Below, in pieces: positions 16,041-24,798 of a DNA stretch of 64,000 bases. The translations under genes and the position numbers were made by a program. The notes beneath the pieces were generated by a model, which saw only the letters and a program-made list of their open reading frames with translations, was not told the DNA's origin and searched no databases. Location: positions 1 to 64,000 of the forward strand of contig JBNLFL010000008.1 in the NCBI GenBank assembly GCA_050305515.1, in the 5' to 3' direction. The stretch is from JAFGUB01 sp050305515. GTDB taxonomy: Bacteria > Campylobacterota > Campylobacteria > Campylobacterales > Sulfurimonadaceae. Every line of letters begins with the position of its first letter. Within the stretch, counting starts at the first letter, position 1.

Positions 16041-16877
16041 TTACTTGACCTTTACCTCTTTGTATTTCGATTTGCTGCCGTCTTTTTTACCGTCGAAGAA
16101 CACGGTCGGTGTACCGTTGACCATCATGTTGGAAACGACACTCAAATCGAATGCGGCATGTTTATCCACTTCCGGTTTGTGCAGATCGGCTACGGTAATC
16201 TTCGTACCGAGCGTTTTGTTAAATGCTTCGACAATCTGCGCTTCATCGGTAATTTTGCTGTCGATCTCTACTTTGTACATATCCATGACCGTCTCTTTAC
16301 GGCCTTGCAGCTCTGCAGCAATAGCGGCACGCGTGAGTGCCACTGCGGCGGGATGCAGCGATTCAAGCGGCAAATGATAGTAGTAGACCGCGAACTGATC
16401 GGGATACTGTTTCATATACTCCAGCGCTCCGGGAACAAAACGGCGGCAAAACGGACAGAGCGGGTCTGAAAAGATCGCAACTTTATGCGCGGCATTCTCA
16501 TTGCCGTAGATCAGATTCGCTTTGGAGTAATACTCGGCTTTGAAATCCGGTCCGATGCTGTTCTTCAGCTGTTCACCGGTTTTAATGTTCGTCAGATCTC
16601 CGGTCAAAAAATCGCCGTTGACAAAATAGACCATGCGCTGCGAAATCGGACGTTCGCTCGATCCCTGCATCACTTTGGCATCAAGGGTTACGACAACGGC
16701 ATCCCAGCCTTTGGGAGCATCAAGCGGTTTGGTGTCAACCACTTTGACATCCAGAGATTTCACCGAAGGGTTTGCACCGATCTGTTTTTTCAAAAAGTTC
16801 TCTATATCCGCATTGTTTGCGGCCAACAGGCTACTTCCCAGAAGTGCGATCGCTGATAATTTCGACATCAATGACAT
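16041..16877 (-). CDS. Periplasmic thioredoxin-fold disulfide isomerase/oxidoreductase (DsbC-like)
   Basis: An N-terminal signal peptide (about residues 1-20, ending LLAANN) is followed by a dimerisation-like region and a thioredoxin-fold domain. The active-site CPFC follows SDPL near residue 140, and a cis-proline motif GTPTVFF lies near 258. The order resembles DsbC/DsbG, which repair wrongly paired disulfides in the periplasm. A DsbA-like role is possible too. The ATG at 16877 is preferred because AAGGA lies five bases before it; the ATG at 16883 directly follows that motif. It overlaps the end of the fxsA-like gene by 47 bases, an unusually long overlap. It sits between fxsA and hemC, and cytochrome maturation could explain its company with heme genes. 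Confidence 0.83.
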   Translation of the reverse strand: MSLMSKLSAIALLGSSLLAANNADIENFLKKQIGANPSVKSLDVKVVDTKPLDAPKGWDAVVVTLDAKVMQGSSERPISQRMVYFVNGDFLTGDLTNIKTGEQLKNSIGPDFKAEYYSKANLIYGNENAAHKVAIFSDPLCPFCRRFVPGALEYMKQYPDQFAVYYYHLPLESLHPAAVALTRAAIAAELQGRKETVMDMYKVEIDSKITDEAQIVEAFNKTLGTKITVADLHKPEVDKHAAFDLSVVSNMMVNGTPTVFFDGKKDGSKSKYKEVKVK

Positions 16878-17259
16878 TTTCATCCTTTGTATTTTGGTAC
16901 GTTGTATTATGGGGTGATTTGGGAGACCATTTTGCCGAAAAACGGTTAACCAACATGCTCGTTATGACATGAAACTGCAGGAGTATGCCGATAAAATCGG
17001 TGAGAAATCCGGGAATGATCAGCAAGACGGCACCAAGAAGTGTAAAGATGTTGAGTTCCTGAAACTGTCGCAGATCAATCTGACGCGTGGAAACCGCGCG
17101 CATGTTCTCTACCAGAGTATCCTGAAAGCGTATCAAAATCACAATTCCCAAAACGGCGCTCAGCAGGATCTCTCCAAAGGTTGCAAGCCCGCCGATCGCC
17201 GAAGCGACATTGACCGAAACCAGAACCTCAAAGAAGAGATAGATCAGGAAATAGATCAC
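16831..17259 (-). CDS. fxsA: FxsA family membrane protein
   Basis: The 142-residue protein has hydrophobic segments at about 2-22 (FLIYLFFEVLVSV), 28-45 and 72-95 (LGAVLLIIPGFLTDFIGILL), and the conserved LLIIPGFLTD motif of FxsA. The E. coli member, when abundant, relieves F-plasmid exclusion of phage T7; its normal role is unclear. It overlaps proS by four bases and the DsbC-like gene by 47 bases. No regulation specific to it can be seen. Confidence 0.85.
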   Translation of the reverse strand: MIYFLIYLFFEVLVSVNVASAIGGLATFGEILLSAVLGIVILIRFQDTLVENMRAVSTRQIDLRQFQELNIFTLLGAVLLIIPGFLTDFIGILLQFHVITSMLVNRFSAKWSPKSPHNTTYQNTKDENVIDVEIISDRTSGK

Positions 17260-18959
17260 GAGAGCAGTTCCATCACCCGGTCATACGCTTCATCTGCCGC
17301 AAATTCGAGTTTTTCGCCGCTCTCGCGCAGCAGCAGCTGGACCTTGCCGTTTTCGAGCTCTTTTCCGATGATCAGCGTCAGAGGAAACCCGATCAGCTCC
17401 GCATCTTTCATTTTAAATCCGAAACGCTCTTTGCGGTCATCATAAATGACTTCGACACCGGCTTTGCCAAATGCCGCATAGAGTGATTCTCCCAGAGCCG
17501 CCTGCGCATCGTCTTTCACATTCGAAACCATAATGTTAAGTGCATAAGGCGCCGTCGCACGCGTCCATTTACACCCGTTTTCATCATGATGCTGTTCAAT
17601 CACGGCAGCGACGAGACGGCTGACTCCCATGCCGTAAGTTCCCATCACAAAAGGTTCTGATTGCCCTTTCTCATTCAGGAACTCTGCTTTGAGGGCTTTG
17701 GAATAGGTTGTTCCCAGTTTAAAGATATGTCCGACTTCTATGCCTTTGGTATAGGAGAGCGTCCCGTTACAATAGGGACATCCGTCTCCCTCTTTTACCT
17801 CGGCAAGGTCTGAAAAAGCGGCATCTTCCAGTACGGAAAGCGAAACGCCGACATAGTGATAATCGGATTCATTGGCACCGCAGATCATCGACGTGGCGTT
17901 CTCAAGGGTTGTGTCGAAATAACACGGAACCTTGCGCATATCAAGCGGCCCGATAAAACCGGGATAGAGCCCGATAGATTCGAGCTCTTCACTGCTCACA
18001 TCGACCAGATCAAGCGCATTGGCGGCATTTTGCGCCTTGACCTCCTGAAGATCGTCACTGCCGCGCAAAAAGAAGAGCACGATTTTGCTCTCCTCTTCAT
18101 AGACGGCACGTTTGGCCACCGCTTTGACCGTATAGTAGGGATCCACTTTAAAGAAATTCGCCAGATCGGCGATCGAAGTGATGCCAGGCGTCTTGAACTT
18201 GTTGAATTCTGCTTCCGGTGCCTCGGGAAGATTACTGCGCGCTGCACGCTTTGCCGCCTCGATGTTGGCGCCGTATTCACAGTGGCTACAGACGGCAATA
18301 GTATCTTCACCGCTTTCAGCCAGTACCATCAGCTCCTTGGAACCGCTGCCGCCGATAGCGCCACTGTCCGCTTCAACAATACGGTATTCGAGTCCCAGAC
18401 GATCCAGAATGCGCTTGTAAGCGGCTTCCATCGCTTCAAACTCACGATTCATGTCTTCTACGGTAGCATGAAAGCTGTACCCGTCTTTCATGATGAATTC
18501 ACGGGCACGCATCAGACCGAAACGCGGGCGCGCTTCGTCACGGAACTTGGTTTTTATCTGATAGAGGTTCAGCGGCAGCTGTTTGTAGCTGCTGACACGG
18601 TTGCGGACAATGCTGACCATCATCTCCTCATGGGTCGGACCAAGAACGAAAAGGTTCTCTTTGCGGTCACGGAAACGGAGCAGCTCCTTGCCGAACTTTT
18701 CAATACGGCCGCTCTCCTGCCACAATTCAGCAGGCGTGACAAAACTAAGTTCCACCTCTTCGGCACCGCTGCGCGCCATCTCTTCGTTGATAATCGCCTC
18801 AATCTTGCGAATAACGCGTTTGCCAAGCGGCAGATAGTTGTAAAGCCCACTGGCTACCTGTGCTACGAATCCTGCGCGTGAGAGAAAAATATGACTCGGG
18901 AGCGACGCATCGCTTGGAGCTTCTTTGGTGGTAGGGATATACGCCCTGCTAAATCTCAT
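17256..18959 (-). CDS. proS: Prolyl-tRNA synthetase (bacterial type, with editing domain)
   Basis: ProS charges tRNA-Pro. The 567 residues show class II motifs: GLYNYLPLGKRV near 40, the motif 2 region with FRDEARPRFGLMRAREF, and motif 3 TYGMGVSRL near 445. The bacterial-type insertion (about 225-385) is the YbaK-like domain that removes mischarged alanine. The C-terminal anticodon-binding domain ends the protein. It overlaps hemA by four bases and fxsA by four. The neighbouring hemA uses glutamyl-tRNA, but there is no direct functional link to ProS. Confidence 0.96.
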   Translation of the reverse strand: MRFSRAYIPTTKEAPSDASLPSHIFLSRAGFVAQVASGLYNYLPLGKRVIRKIEAIINEEMARSGAEEVELSFVTPAELWQESGRIEKFGKELLRFRDRKENLFVLGPTHEEMMVSIVRNRVSSYKQLPLNLYQIKTKFRDEARPRFGLMRAREFIMKDGYSFHATVEDMNREFEAMEAAYKRILDRLGLEYRIVEADSGAIGGSGSKELMVLAESGEDTIAVCSHCEYGANIEAAKRAARSNLPEAPEAEFNKFKTPGITSIADLANFFKVDPYYTVKAVAKRAVYEEESKIVLFFLRGSDDLQEVKAQNAANALDLVDVSSEELESIGLYPGFIGPLDMRKVPCYFDTTLENATSMICGANESDYHYVGVSLSVLEDAAFSDLAEVKEGDGCPYCNGTLSYTKGIEVGHIFKLGTTYSKALKAEFLNEKGQSEPFVMGTYGMGVSRLVAAVIEQHHDENGCKWTRATAPYALNIMVSNVKDDAQAALGESLYAAFGKAGVEVIYDDRKERFGFKMKDAELIGFPLTLIIGKELENGKVQLLLRESGEKLEFAADEAYDRVMELLS

Positions 18960-20227
18960 TTTCGTTCCTTGTGGATGATAAAGTCTTCGTCTGGGATCTC
19001 CAGCATCTGCTTGAGCGCCTCGATCATGTTTTCCGATTTCGAATCGCGTACCGAAAGACGCATCTGGGTCACCATGTCATGCAGCAACCGTTTGATTGAC
19101 TGTTCGCACGCCTTGCGGACGTTCGCCTCATACGTTTCGGGGACAAAATGTTTGCTGACAACGCGCCGCGCTTCTCTCGCTGCGGCATCGCTGCCTCTGG
19201 CATAGAGCTCCTTGATGAGCGGTTCAATGGAGAGCGTCTTGAGCCACTCAAAAAATGCGATGGTGTGACGTCCTACAATCGCGAAGGCGGCACGGGCTTC
19301 ATCTTCACGCAAACTCATGTTTTCATCAACGATACTTTTGAGATCATCGACGACAAAAAGGTGAACGCCCTCACGCTTGCGGATTTCGATATCACGCGGA
19401 ACCGCCATGTCAAACCAGTAGCGTTCGTGTGATGCGACACCGACCATCGCATCGGTGATGATAGGCTCCAGCGAACCCGTAGCCGTAAATATCAGATCGT
19501 ACTCCAAAAGCGCGTGAGGCAGCTCTTCGAAAGCCCGTACCGAAGCATTACATGTAAGGGCAATCTCCTCGGCTTTCGAGCGGGTCCGGTTCATGATGGT
19601 CACTCTGGCATGATGGCGCTGGAGGGTTTTGGCACTGATAACCGACATATCACCGGCCCCGATAATTAACGCCCTTTTACCTTCGAGTGAACCCAACACT
19701 TCAGCCGCTTTAGCCACTGCGACACTCGCAACCGATGTGCCGCCCGAGGAGATATCCGTGACATTGCGTACTTCCGCCGCACACTTGAAAGCATAATGCA
19801 CGGCGCGGGCAAGTTTCGGACCGCAATAACCGTGACTGCTGGCAAAACGAAACGCATCTTTGAGTTGCCCCGCAATCTGTGTCTCGCCCACGACCATCGA
19901 ATCAAGCGAACTCGCCACACTGAAAAGATGGTGGATGGCACCCTGATCGTCAAAAATGTCCGCGCGCCCTTCAAGCTCTTCAATACCGATACCCGAACGC
20001 TCGGAGATTGTTGTCAGAATATGCTCGGTCGCATCAATGACACTTTTACAGCTGCAGACCACTTCCATACGGTTACATGTAGAGACCAGAAACGTCTCGT
20101 TGATCTGCGAATGCGATGTGATTTTACCCAGACATGTCAGAATATGAGCGTCTTCCGAATAGGAGAGACGTTCACGAATATCCAGCGTCGTATTTTTGTG
20201 AGTAAAACTGATCGTCAGATAGTGCAT
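18956..20227 (-). CDS. hemA: Glutamyl-tRNA reductase
   Basis: HemA reduces glutamate on tRNA-Glu to glutamate-1-semialdehyde, the committed step of C5-pathway heme synthesis. The catalytic cysteine is C51 in the invariant STCNR motif. An NADPH-binding Rossmann motif GAGDMS lies near residue 193, and the C-terminal dimerisation helix is present. The length of 423 residues is normal. The codons for Thr-Cys of the active site are part of a palindrome copy at 20073-20082, and a second copy lies at 19548-19557. The start touches the prenyl synthase stop, so the genes are coupled. Confidence 0.96.
   Translation of the reverse strand: MHYLTISFTHKNTTLDIRERLSYSEDAHILTCLGKITSHSQINETFLVSTCNRMEVVCSCKSVIDATEHILTTISERSGIGIEELEGRADIFDDQGAIHHLFSVASSLDSMVVGETQIAGQLKDAFRFASSHGYCGPKLARAVHYAFKCAAEVRNVTDISSGGTSVASVAVAKAAEVLGSLEGKRALIIGAGDMSVISAKTLQRHHARVTIMNRTRSKAEEIALTCNASVRAFEELPHALLEYDLIFTATGSLEPIITDAMVGVASHERYWFDMAVPRDIEIRKREGVHLFVVDDLKSIVDENMSLREDEARAAFAIVGRHTIAFFEWLKTLSIEPLIKELYARGSDAAAREARRVVSKHFVPETYEANVRKACEQSIKRLLHDMVTQMRLSVRDSKSENMIEALKQMLEIPDEDFIIHKERK
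19548..19557. repeat. Palindrome copy 8 (perfect)
   Basis: Inside hemA, Thr-Cys frame. Confidence 0.9.
20073..20082. repeat. Palindrome copy 9 (TTACATGTAG)
   Basis: Inside hemA over the catalytic STCNR motif, Thr-Cys frame. Confidence 0.85.
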
Positions 20228-21114
20228 TAGAAGGTTCGTTTCATCATGGTTTCTAAAATATCATGCAGCGCAGTGTCGTTCACGCAACCGAGGGCTTCGT
20301 TGCTGAGCTTTTGCGCCAGAGCATAGGAGCGTTCCACACAGTGATGCTCCTGCATGCTGCTTTTGAGCCAGCGGGTCTCATCATCACTAAGCACTTTTTT
20401 ATGCAGTGCGCGCAAATAGTTTTTACCCGCATCATCAAGGGCTTCATAAAGATAAATGTAAGGCAGCGTGCATTTGCCCTCAACGAAATCGTTGAGAGCG
20501 GGTTTTCCCAGAGTCGCTTCATCTGAAACGATATCGAGAATATCATCGATAATCTGAAAGGAGAGTCCCAGGTTTTTTCCATACAGCGCATAGGCATCCG
20601 CATCTTTTCCGGCAAGCAGTGCGGCGGAACGCGCCGAAGCCTCGATCAGCGATGCCGTCTTGAAATAGAGCATTTTCAGATAGGAATCGGCATTCTCATT
20701 GAACGTTTCCGACATTGCCACGTCCATCATCTCCCCTTTTGAGAGGGCGGTAACGGCATCGGCGACACATCGGGCGACCTCCTTGTCAAAAGCTACCAGA
20801 GCGCTAAAGGCTTTGGAGTAGAGAATATCTCCCAGCATTATGGCCGTTTTTGACCCCTCTGTCGCATTCACCGAAGGAACACCGCGGCGCAGCGGAGCAT
20901 CGTCGATAACATCATCATGAAGAAGGCTTGCCGCGTGAATCAGTTCGATAATGGCTCCAAGCAGCGGAGCTTCGGGATGGGAAGCGGCAATTTTGAACAC
21001 CAGCTTGGCACGCAGCCGTTTACCCCCCTTGAGCGTCGCAAAAAGACGGTCCACACTCGCATAGCCGACTTCTGCGACGAGTTGGCGCATCTGCGCCTCT
21101 ACCTGATTCAACAT
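20227..21114 (-). CDS. ispB: Trans-isoprenyl diphosphate synthase (octaprenyl type)
   Basis: The protein extends allylic diphosphates with isopentenyl diphosphate, probably making the quinone side chain. The two aspartate-rich motifs are visible: DDVIDD (about residue 67) and DDILD (about 190), with GGKRLR near the N-terminus and a lysine-flanked third helix. An ATG at 21114 is taken as start; a GTG at 21129 would add five residues. The size of about 295 residues fits the medium/long-chain family. The chain length cannot be judged safely, so the gene symbol is tentative. In Campylobacterota the product would feed menaquinone. It lies directly upstream of hemA, so respiratory cofactor genes share an operon. 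Confidence 0.88.
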   Translation of the reverse strand: MLNQVEAQMRQLVAEVGYASVDRLFATLKGGKRLRAKLVFKIAASHPEAPLLGAIIELIHAASLLHDDVIDDAPLRRGVPSVNATEGSKTAIMLGDILYSKAFSALVAFDKEVARCVADAVTALSKGEMMDVAMSETFNENADSYLKMLYFKTASLIEASARSAALLAGKDADAYALYGKNLGLSFQIIDDILDIVSDEATLGKPALNDFVEGKCTLPYIYLYEALDDAGKNYLRALHKKVLSDDETRWLKSSMQEHHCVERSYALAQKLSNEALGCVNDTALHDILETMMKRTF

Positions 21115-21118
21115 TGTT

Positions 21119-21535
21119 TCACTCTTCACGCTTCACAAACTCCAGTAAAACCTCTGCGTCGTCATCCTGCAAATGGATGTCGAAACGGGCTTCATTTTTC
21201 TTGTAATCAAAATCGCTGAACCGAATCAGCAGATAGGGAACCTTCACCTTTGTGGCCGAATATGCCATGAGCGGGATCCTGAATGCCTGATTGAGATGGT
21301 TGCGTCGCAACAGGTGCTGCGAGACGCGTTCATCAAAACTCTTTAATACCACTAAAGTATCATCCGTATAGAGCGTCCAGCGAAACTCCAGTAGCCTGCG
21401 TGCCGTATCCGTCTTGACAAGAAGCTGCACCGGTTCATCCTTTGCCAGCATCACCTGCTCGCTCTGACGCCACTGGGCCCAAAGCGTATTGCCGAAAAAA
21501 CTCCACAGCACAAACCCAACAACCAAACGCTTCAC
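21119..21535 (-). CDS. Exported protein of unknown function
   Basis: The 138-residue precursor begins with a GTG codon (GGTGGA eight bases upstream) and a likely signal peptide, residues 1-20, ending LWA. The mature part is predicted mainly beta-strand with many charged residues, including LLIRFSDFDYKKNEARFDI. No cysteine or enzyme motif is seen. It is the first gene of the prenyl synthase-hemA-proS-fxsA-dsbC-hemC run and may come before ispB in related genomes. Function is unknown. Confidence 0.72.
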   Translation of the reverse strand: MKRLVVGFVLWSFFGNTLWAQWRQSEQVMLAKDEPVQLLVKTDTARRLLEFRWTLYTDDTLVVLKSFDERVSQHLLRRNHLNQAFRIPLMAYSATKVKVPYLLIRFSDFDYKKNEARFDIHLQDDDAEVLLEFVKREE

Positions 21536-21562
21536 GTCAATAGTCCACCAATAAATTCGCTG

Positions 21563-21568
21563 ATTATA
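21563..21568 (-). promoter_or_regulatory. Putative -10 element of the hem/proS operon
   Basis: TATAAT on the minus strand, 28 bases before the GTG start of the exported unknown protein. It is the only good promoter candidate before the seven-gene run that ends in hemC. Confidence 0.5.
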
Positions 21569-21617
21569 CCATCATCGTGCTTATGCACACCAATAGGCTG
21601 CAAGAAGCTAGAGGCGA

Positions 21618-24600
21618 TCAGCGCACCGGACTTTGTATCCGGTACACCACGGCATACAGCAAGGGAACGTATATAAGATTCAGCAGCGTCGCCCATGCGA
21701 TTCCAAAGCCCAGCGAGACAGCCATCGGCTGGAGAATCATCGCCTGTCCCGAAGCAAAAAATATCAGTGTCGAGAGTCCCAACACCGTTGTGATGGAAGT
21801 GAGCAGAATCGGGCGCAAACGGGTTTTGGCCAGACGCATCAACTCTTCGCTGTCACGTGCACGCTTGATGAAACTGACCATAATGAGACCGTCATTGACC
21901 ACGACCCCGATAAGGCCGACGACTCCAATCATACCGGGCATCGTCAGGTTAAGCCCCATGATCAGATGTCCGACAAAAACACCAAGCAGTACCAGCGGTG
22001 TCGTACTCAGTACAATCAATGCCTGCTTGAGCGAATCAAAAAGCCAGACCAACGTAATCAGGATCAGTACGATTGCCATGACGGCAGCCTGTCCCATTTC
22101 GCGCTGTGTTTTTGAATTTTGCTCCTCTTCGCCTTTGATATCGACGCCATACCCGCTTTTTCTGAGTTGATCGATTGTCGGCTGCAGCGCAGCCATCACT
22201 TCGGCCGACGTGATCTTTTCCTTGTCAATCGAAGCAAAGACACTGCGAATCCGTTTACCGTCTTCCTTGATCAGACTTACAAACGCCTGCGTCATGACAA
22301 AATCGCATACCTCATCAAGTGCGATACGCTGCTGCGATCCGGGAACCTGAACCTGAAAGCTTCTGATGGAGTCAATCTGGTCTTTGATGTTGCCCTCAAC
22401 CCTGATACGCACCAGCCCCGAACTGTTGAACATCTTGCCGTATTCGCCTTTAAGGTAGAAAGCACGAAGCTGTGCCGTAATGCTGTTTTCGTTAAAGCCC
22501 AACTGCTGCCCGTAGGCATTGACACGCAGTTTAAGCTCTTTTTCACCAATGTCTGCATCGTTTGAAACACTATACACGCCTTCAATTCCAGAGAGTGCCC
22601 GCTGCAGTTCCACAATCTGTGCTGCCAGATTCTGTTCTTCCCTACCGCTGAGTGATATCTCGATATCATGTGCAACGACACCGGTTCCGGGAACCGTCAC
22701 TGTCAGGTCTTCGAAAAGGGGTTTATCGCCCTCTTTGAGTTCTTTAAGCGATTGAAGCATCTTTTTGACATCGGCACTGATCACCTTGGCCGAACGTTCC
22801 CGGATCAGGACATCGGGATCATACTCAATGGAGAGATAGGGATTGATATAACGGTTGTAGAAGTTATCCGGAGCCCGCTCATGAAGGTCAATAAAAATAT
22901 GAAAAAGATTGTCACCCAGTTCGGCTAAATTCTTGGCATCCAGACGTATCCCGGTTACCGAGGTAACTGACGAATAGTCCTGATGATCCAGATTGGCCAG
23001 CAGGATTTTTTCAATACGGCTCACCAGCGCTTCCGTATCTTCAAGATCGTTGTTGATATCGACCTTCCCCGTCACATAAACCTGTGTGACATCAAAATCG
23101 GGGAAGAGCTGAAACTTGCTCTGTTTTATAAATACCCCCATCAATGCCAGTACTGAAACAACAATCAAGACGAGAGAAAGAATACGTTTTTTGAAAAGAA
23201 AATGAAGCGTCACGTCATACCAGCGGTAGAGATGCTCCCAGATGGCATGCGTGGAATGGGTCTCCTTGCGCAACCGCATAAAATCATGCGCATGCAGCGG
23301 GAGGAAATAGAAAGCTTCAAAAAGGGAACTGATGAGCAGCACCGAGATCATAATGGGAAGAATCTTGATGAAGGTTCCCATCTCGCCCGAGAGCATCAGC
23401 AGAGGCAAAAATGCGAATACCGTCGTCAGTGTTGCCGTCAAAACCGCCGGGAACATCTCTACCGCACCCAATACGGCGGCTTCGCGACGGCTATATCCCT
23501 CTTCAAGATGGCGGTAAATGTTCTCCGCTACAACAATGGCTTCATCCACCAGCATCCCCAGAGCAATGAGCGCACCCAGAAGCGAAAGCATATTGAGACT
23601 CTCCCCCATCGCTTCGCTGACAATTAAACCGATCATAAAGCTCAGCGGAATTCCCATGGCCACCACCAGTGCGATACCGCGGTTCACAAAGACCAGCATC
23701 GAGAGAAAAACGAGCATCAGACCAAACAGAATGTTTGAAAAGACCGTATTGAGACGATTCTTGATCCAGACCGAAGTATCGGTATATATCTCGAACTTGT
23801 ATTCGGGATACCGCTCGCGAAATTCCGAGAGCAGGGAGCGAATCTGTTTTGAAAGGGCAATGGCGTTACCGCTTTTTGCTTTATTGACATTCACCGAGAC
23901 ATTGCGCTGACCATTGTAATGCGAGAGTTCGCTCTCGTCTCCGAGTTCGAAACTGACCGACGCAATGTCGCCGAGGCGTATCCGTTTCCCTTCAACACTC
24001 AGCAAAGTATTTTCAATGGCTCCCCGCTCTTTTTCACCGTTATAGGTACTGATATAGAGGTGGTGTCCCCGTTCCTTGATCGTCCCGATGGGAAAAATGG
24101 AACTCAGATTTCCCAGTGCGGCAACGACGTTGGCACTTTCAAGGCCGTAGGCACGGATTTTCTCTTCATCCAGCCGCAGCACCAGTTCCTCGTCACTGTC
24201 GCCGCGTATGGTCACATCACTCAGATCGCGAAAATTGCTCAGCGCACTTTTGAGTTCATCGGCCCGATCAAGAAGTTTTTGTGTCTCAACATCCCCCGCA
24301 ATGGCAATCAATACGAGAGGAATCGCATGTTCGACCAGTTTGGCGACCGGTTCGTTCATATCTGAAGGTAGATCACGTTTGGTCGTTGCGACGATATCCT
24401 TGACATCACTGAGCACATTGATGTTGTCCGAGCCCGGCTTAATGTCAGCCAGAATGGTGAACGTCCCGTTTTTGATGACCGTATCGACCTTGTCAATACT
24501 ATTAACGTTTTTTAGCTCGTCTTCAATGGTGCGAACCACCATCTTGTCCATAACATCCGCGCTGGTTCCGGCATAGGCACCGTTGATCATGATCTGATCT

Positions 24601-24737
24601 TTCGCAACTGGCGGAAAAATCTCTTTAGGGATATTAATATAGGCAAAAATGGAGAGCAACAGAATAAAGAGCAGAAAAAAGTGATTCAGCAGCGGTTTGT
24701 CGATGGCAAACTCAATAAAACGGCGTATCAAATGCAT
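21618..24737 (-). CDS. RND family efflux permease (AcrB/HAE type)
   Basis: This inner-membrane protein of 1039 residues has the usual RND plan: a first membrane helix (about 15-33), a large periplasmic loop, a helix bundle (about 335-500), a long helix near 520, a second periplasmic loop and a final bundle (about 860-1030). The TM4 proton-relay motif appears as GMLVDEAIVVAEN with the key aspartate followed by glutamate instead of a second aspartate. Substrates could be drugs, lipids or fatty acids and are not predictable. No membrane-fusion or outer-membrane partner gene is adjacent. AAGGA directly precedes the ATG, so initiation may be at the TTG two codons later (24731). Confidence 0.9.
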   Translation of the reverse strand: MHLIRRFIEFAIDKPLLNHFFLLFILLLSIFAYINIPKEIFPPVAKDQIMINGAYAGTSADVMDKMVVRTIEDELKNVNSIDKVDTVIKNGTFTILADIKPGSDNINVLSDVKDIVATTKRDLPSDMNEPVAKLVEHAIPLVLIAIAGDVETQKLLDRADELKSALSNFRDLSDVTIRGDSDEELVLRLDEEKIRAYGLESANVVAALGNLSSIFPIGTIKERGHHLYISTYNGEKERGAIENTLLSVEGKRIRLGDIASVSFELGDESELSHYNGQRNVSVNVNKAKSGNAIALSKQIRSLLSEFRERYPEYKFEIYTDTSVWIKNRLNTVFSNILFGLMLVFLSMLVFVNRGIALVVAMGIPLSFMIGLIVSEAMGESLNMLSLLGALIALGMLVDEAIVVAENIYRHLEEGYSRREAAVLGAVEMFPAVLTATLTTVFAFLPLLMLSGEMGTFIKILPIMISVLLISSLFEAFYFLPLHAHDFMRLRKETHSTHAIWEHLYRWYDVTLHFLFKKRILSLVLIVVSVLALMGVFIKQSKFQLFPDFDVTQVYVTGKVDINNDLEDTEALVSRIEKILLANLDHQDYSSVTSVTGIRLDAKNLAELGDNLFHIFIDLHERAPDNFYNRYINPYLSIEYDPDVLIRERSAKVISADVKKMLQSLKELKEGDKPLFEDLTVTVPGTGVVAHDIEISLSGREEQNLAAQIVELQRALSGIEGVYSVSNDADIGEKELKLRVNAYGQQLGFNENSITAQLRAFYLKGEYGKMFNSSGLVRIRVEGNIKDQIDSIRSFQVQVPGSQQRIALDEVCDFVMTQAFVSLIKEDGKRIRSVFASIDKEKITSAEVMAALQPTIDQLRKSGYGVDIKGEEEQNSKTQREMGQAAVMAIVLILITLVWLFDSLKQALIVLSTTPLVLLGVFVGHLIMGLNLTMPGMIGVVGLIGVVVNDGLIMVSFIKRARDSEELMRLAKTRLRPILLTSITTVLGLSTLIFFASGQAMILQPMAVSLGFGIAWATLLNLIYVPLLYAVVYRIQSPVR

Positions 24738-24756
24738 TCCTTCGAAAGAGTGCCAA

Positions 24757-24762
24757 ATTATA
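24757..24762 (-). promoter_or_regulatory. Putative -10 element of the RND permease gene
   Basis: TATAAT on the minus strand, 20 bases before the permease start. It lies just beyond the hairpin at 24771-24784, so the permease is probably a separate transcription unit. Confidence 0.5.
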
Positions 24763-24770
24763 GCGCGTCA

Positions 24771-24784
24771 GCCTCTTTCGAGGC
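24771..24784 (-). terminator. Hairpin between the unknown periplasmic gene and the RND gene
   Basis: GCCTC and GAGGC with a four-base loop follow the stop of the upstream gene by 14 bases. No T tract follows on the minus strand, so termination strength is uncertain. A perfect TTACATGTAA directly abuts it at 24785-24794. Confidence 0.4.
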
Positions 24785-24794
24785 TTACATGTAA
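24785..24794. repeat. Palindrome copy 10 (perfect, intergenic)
   Basis: Between the unknown periplasmic gene and the RND gene, abutting a hairpin. Confidence 0.9.
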
Positions 24795-24798
24795 CGCG

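Noticed and set aside
17856..18881. Open frame of 341 codons on the plus strand
   Set aside because: It is antisense to proS, which has all class II synthetase motifs; codon composition of the plus frame is a mirror of proS.
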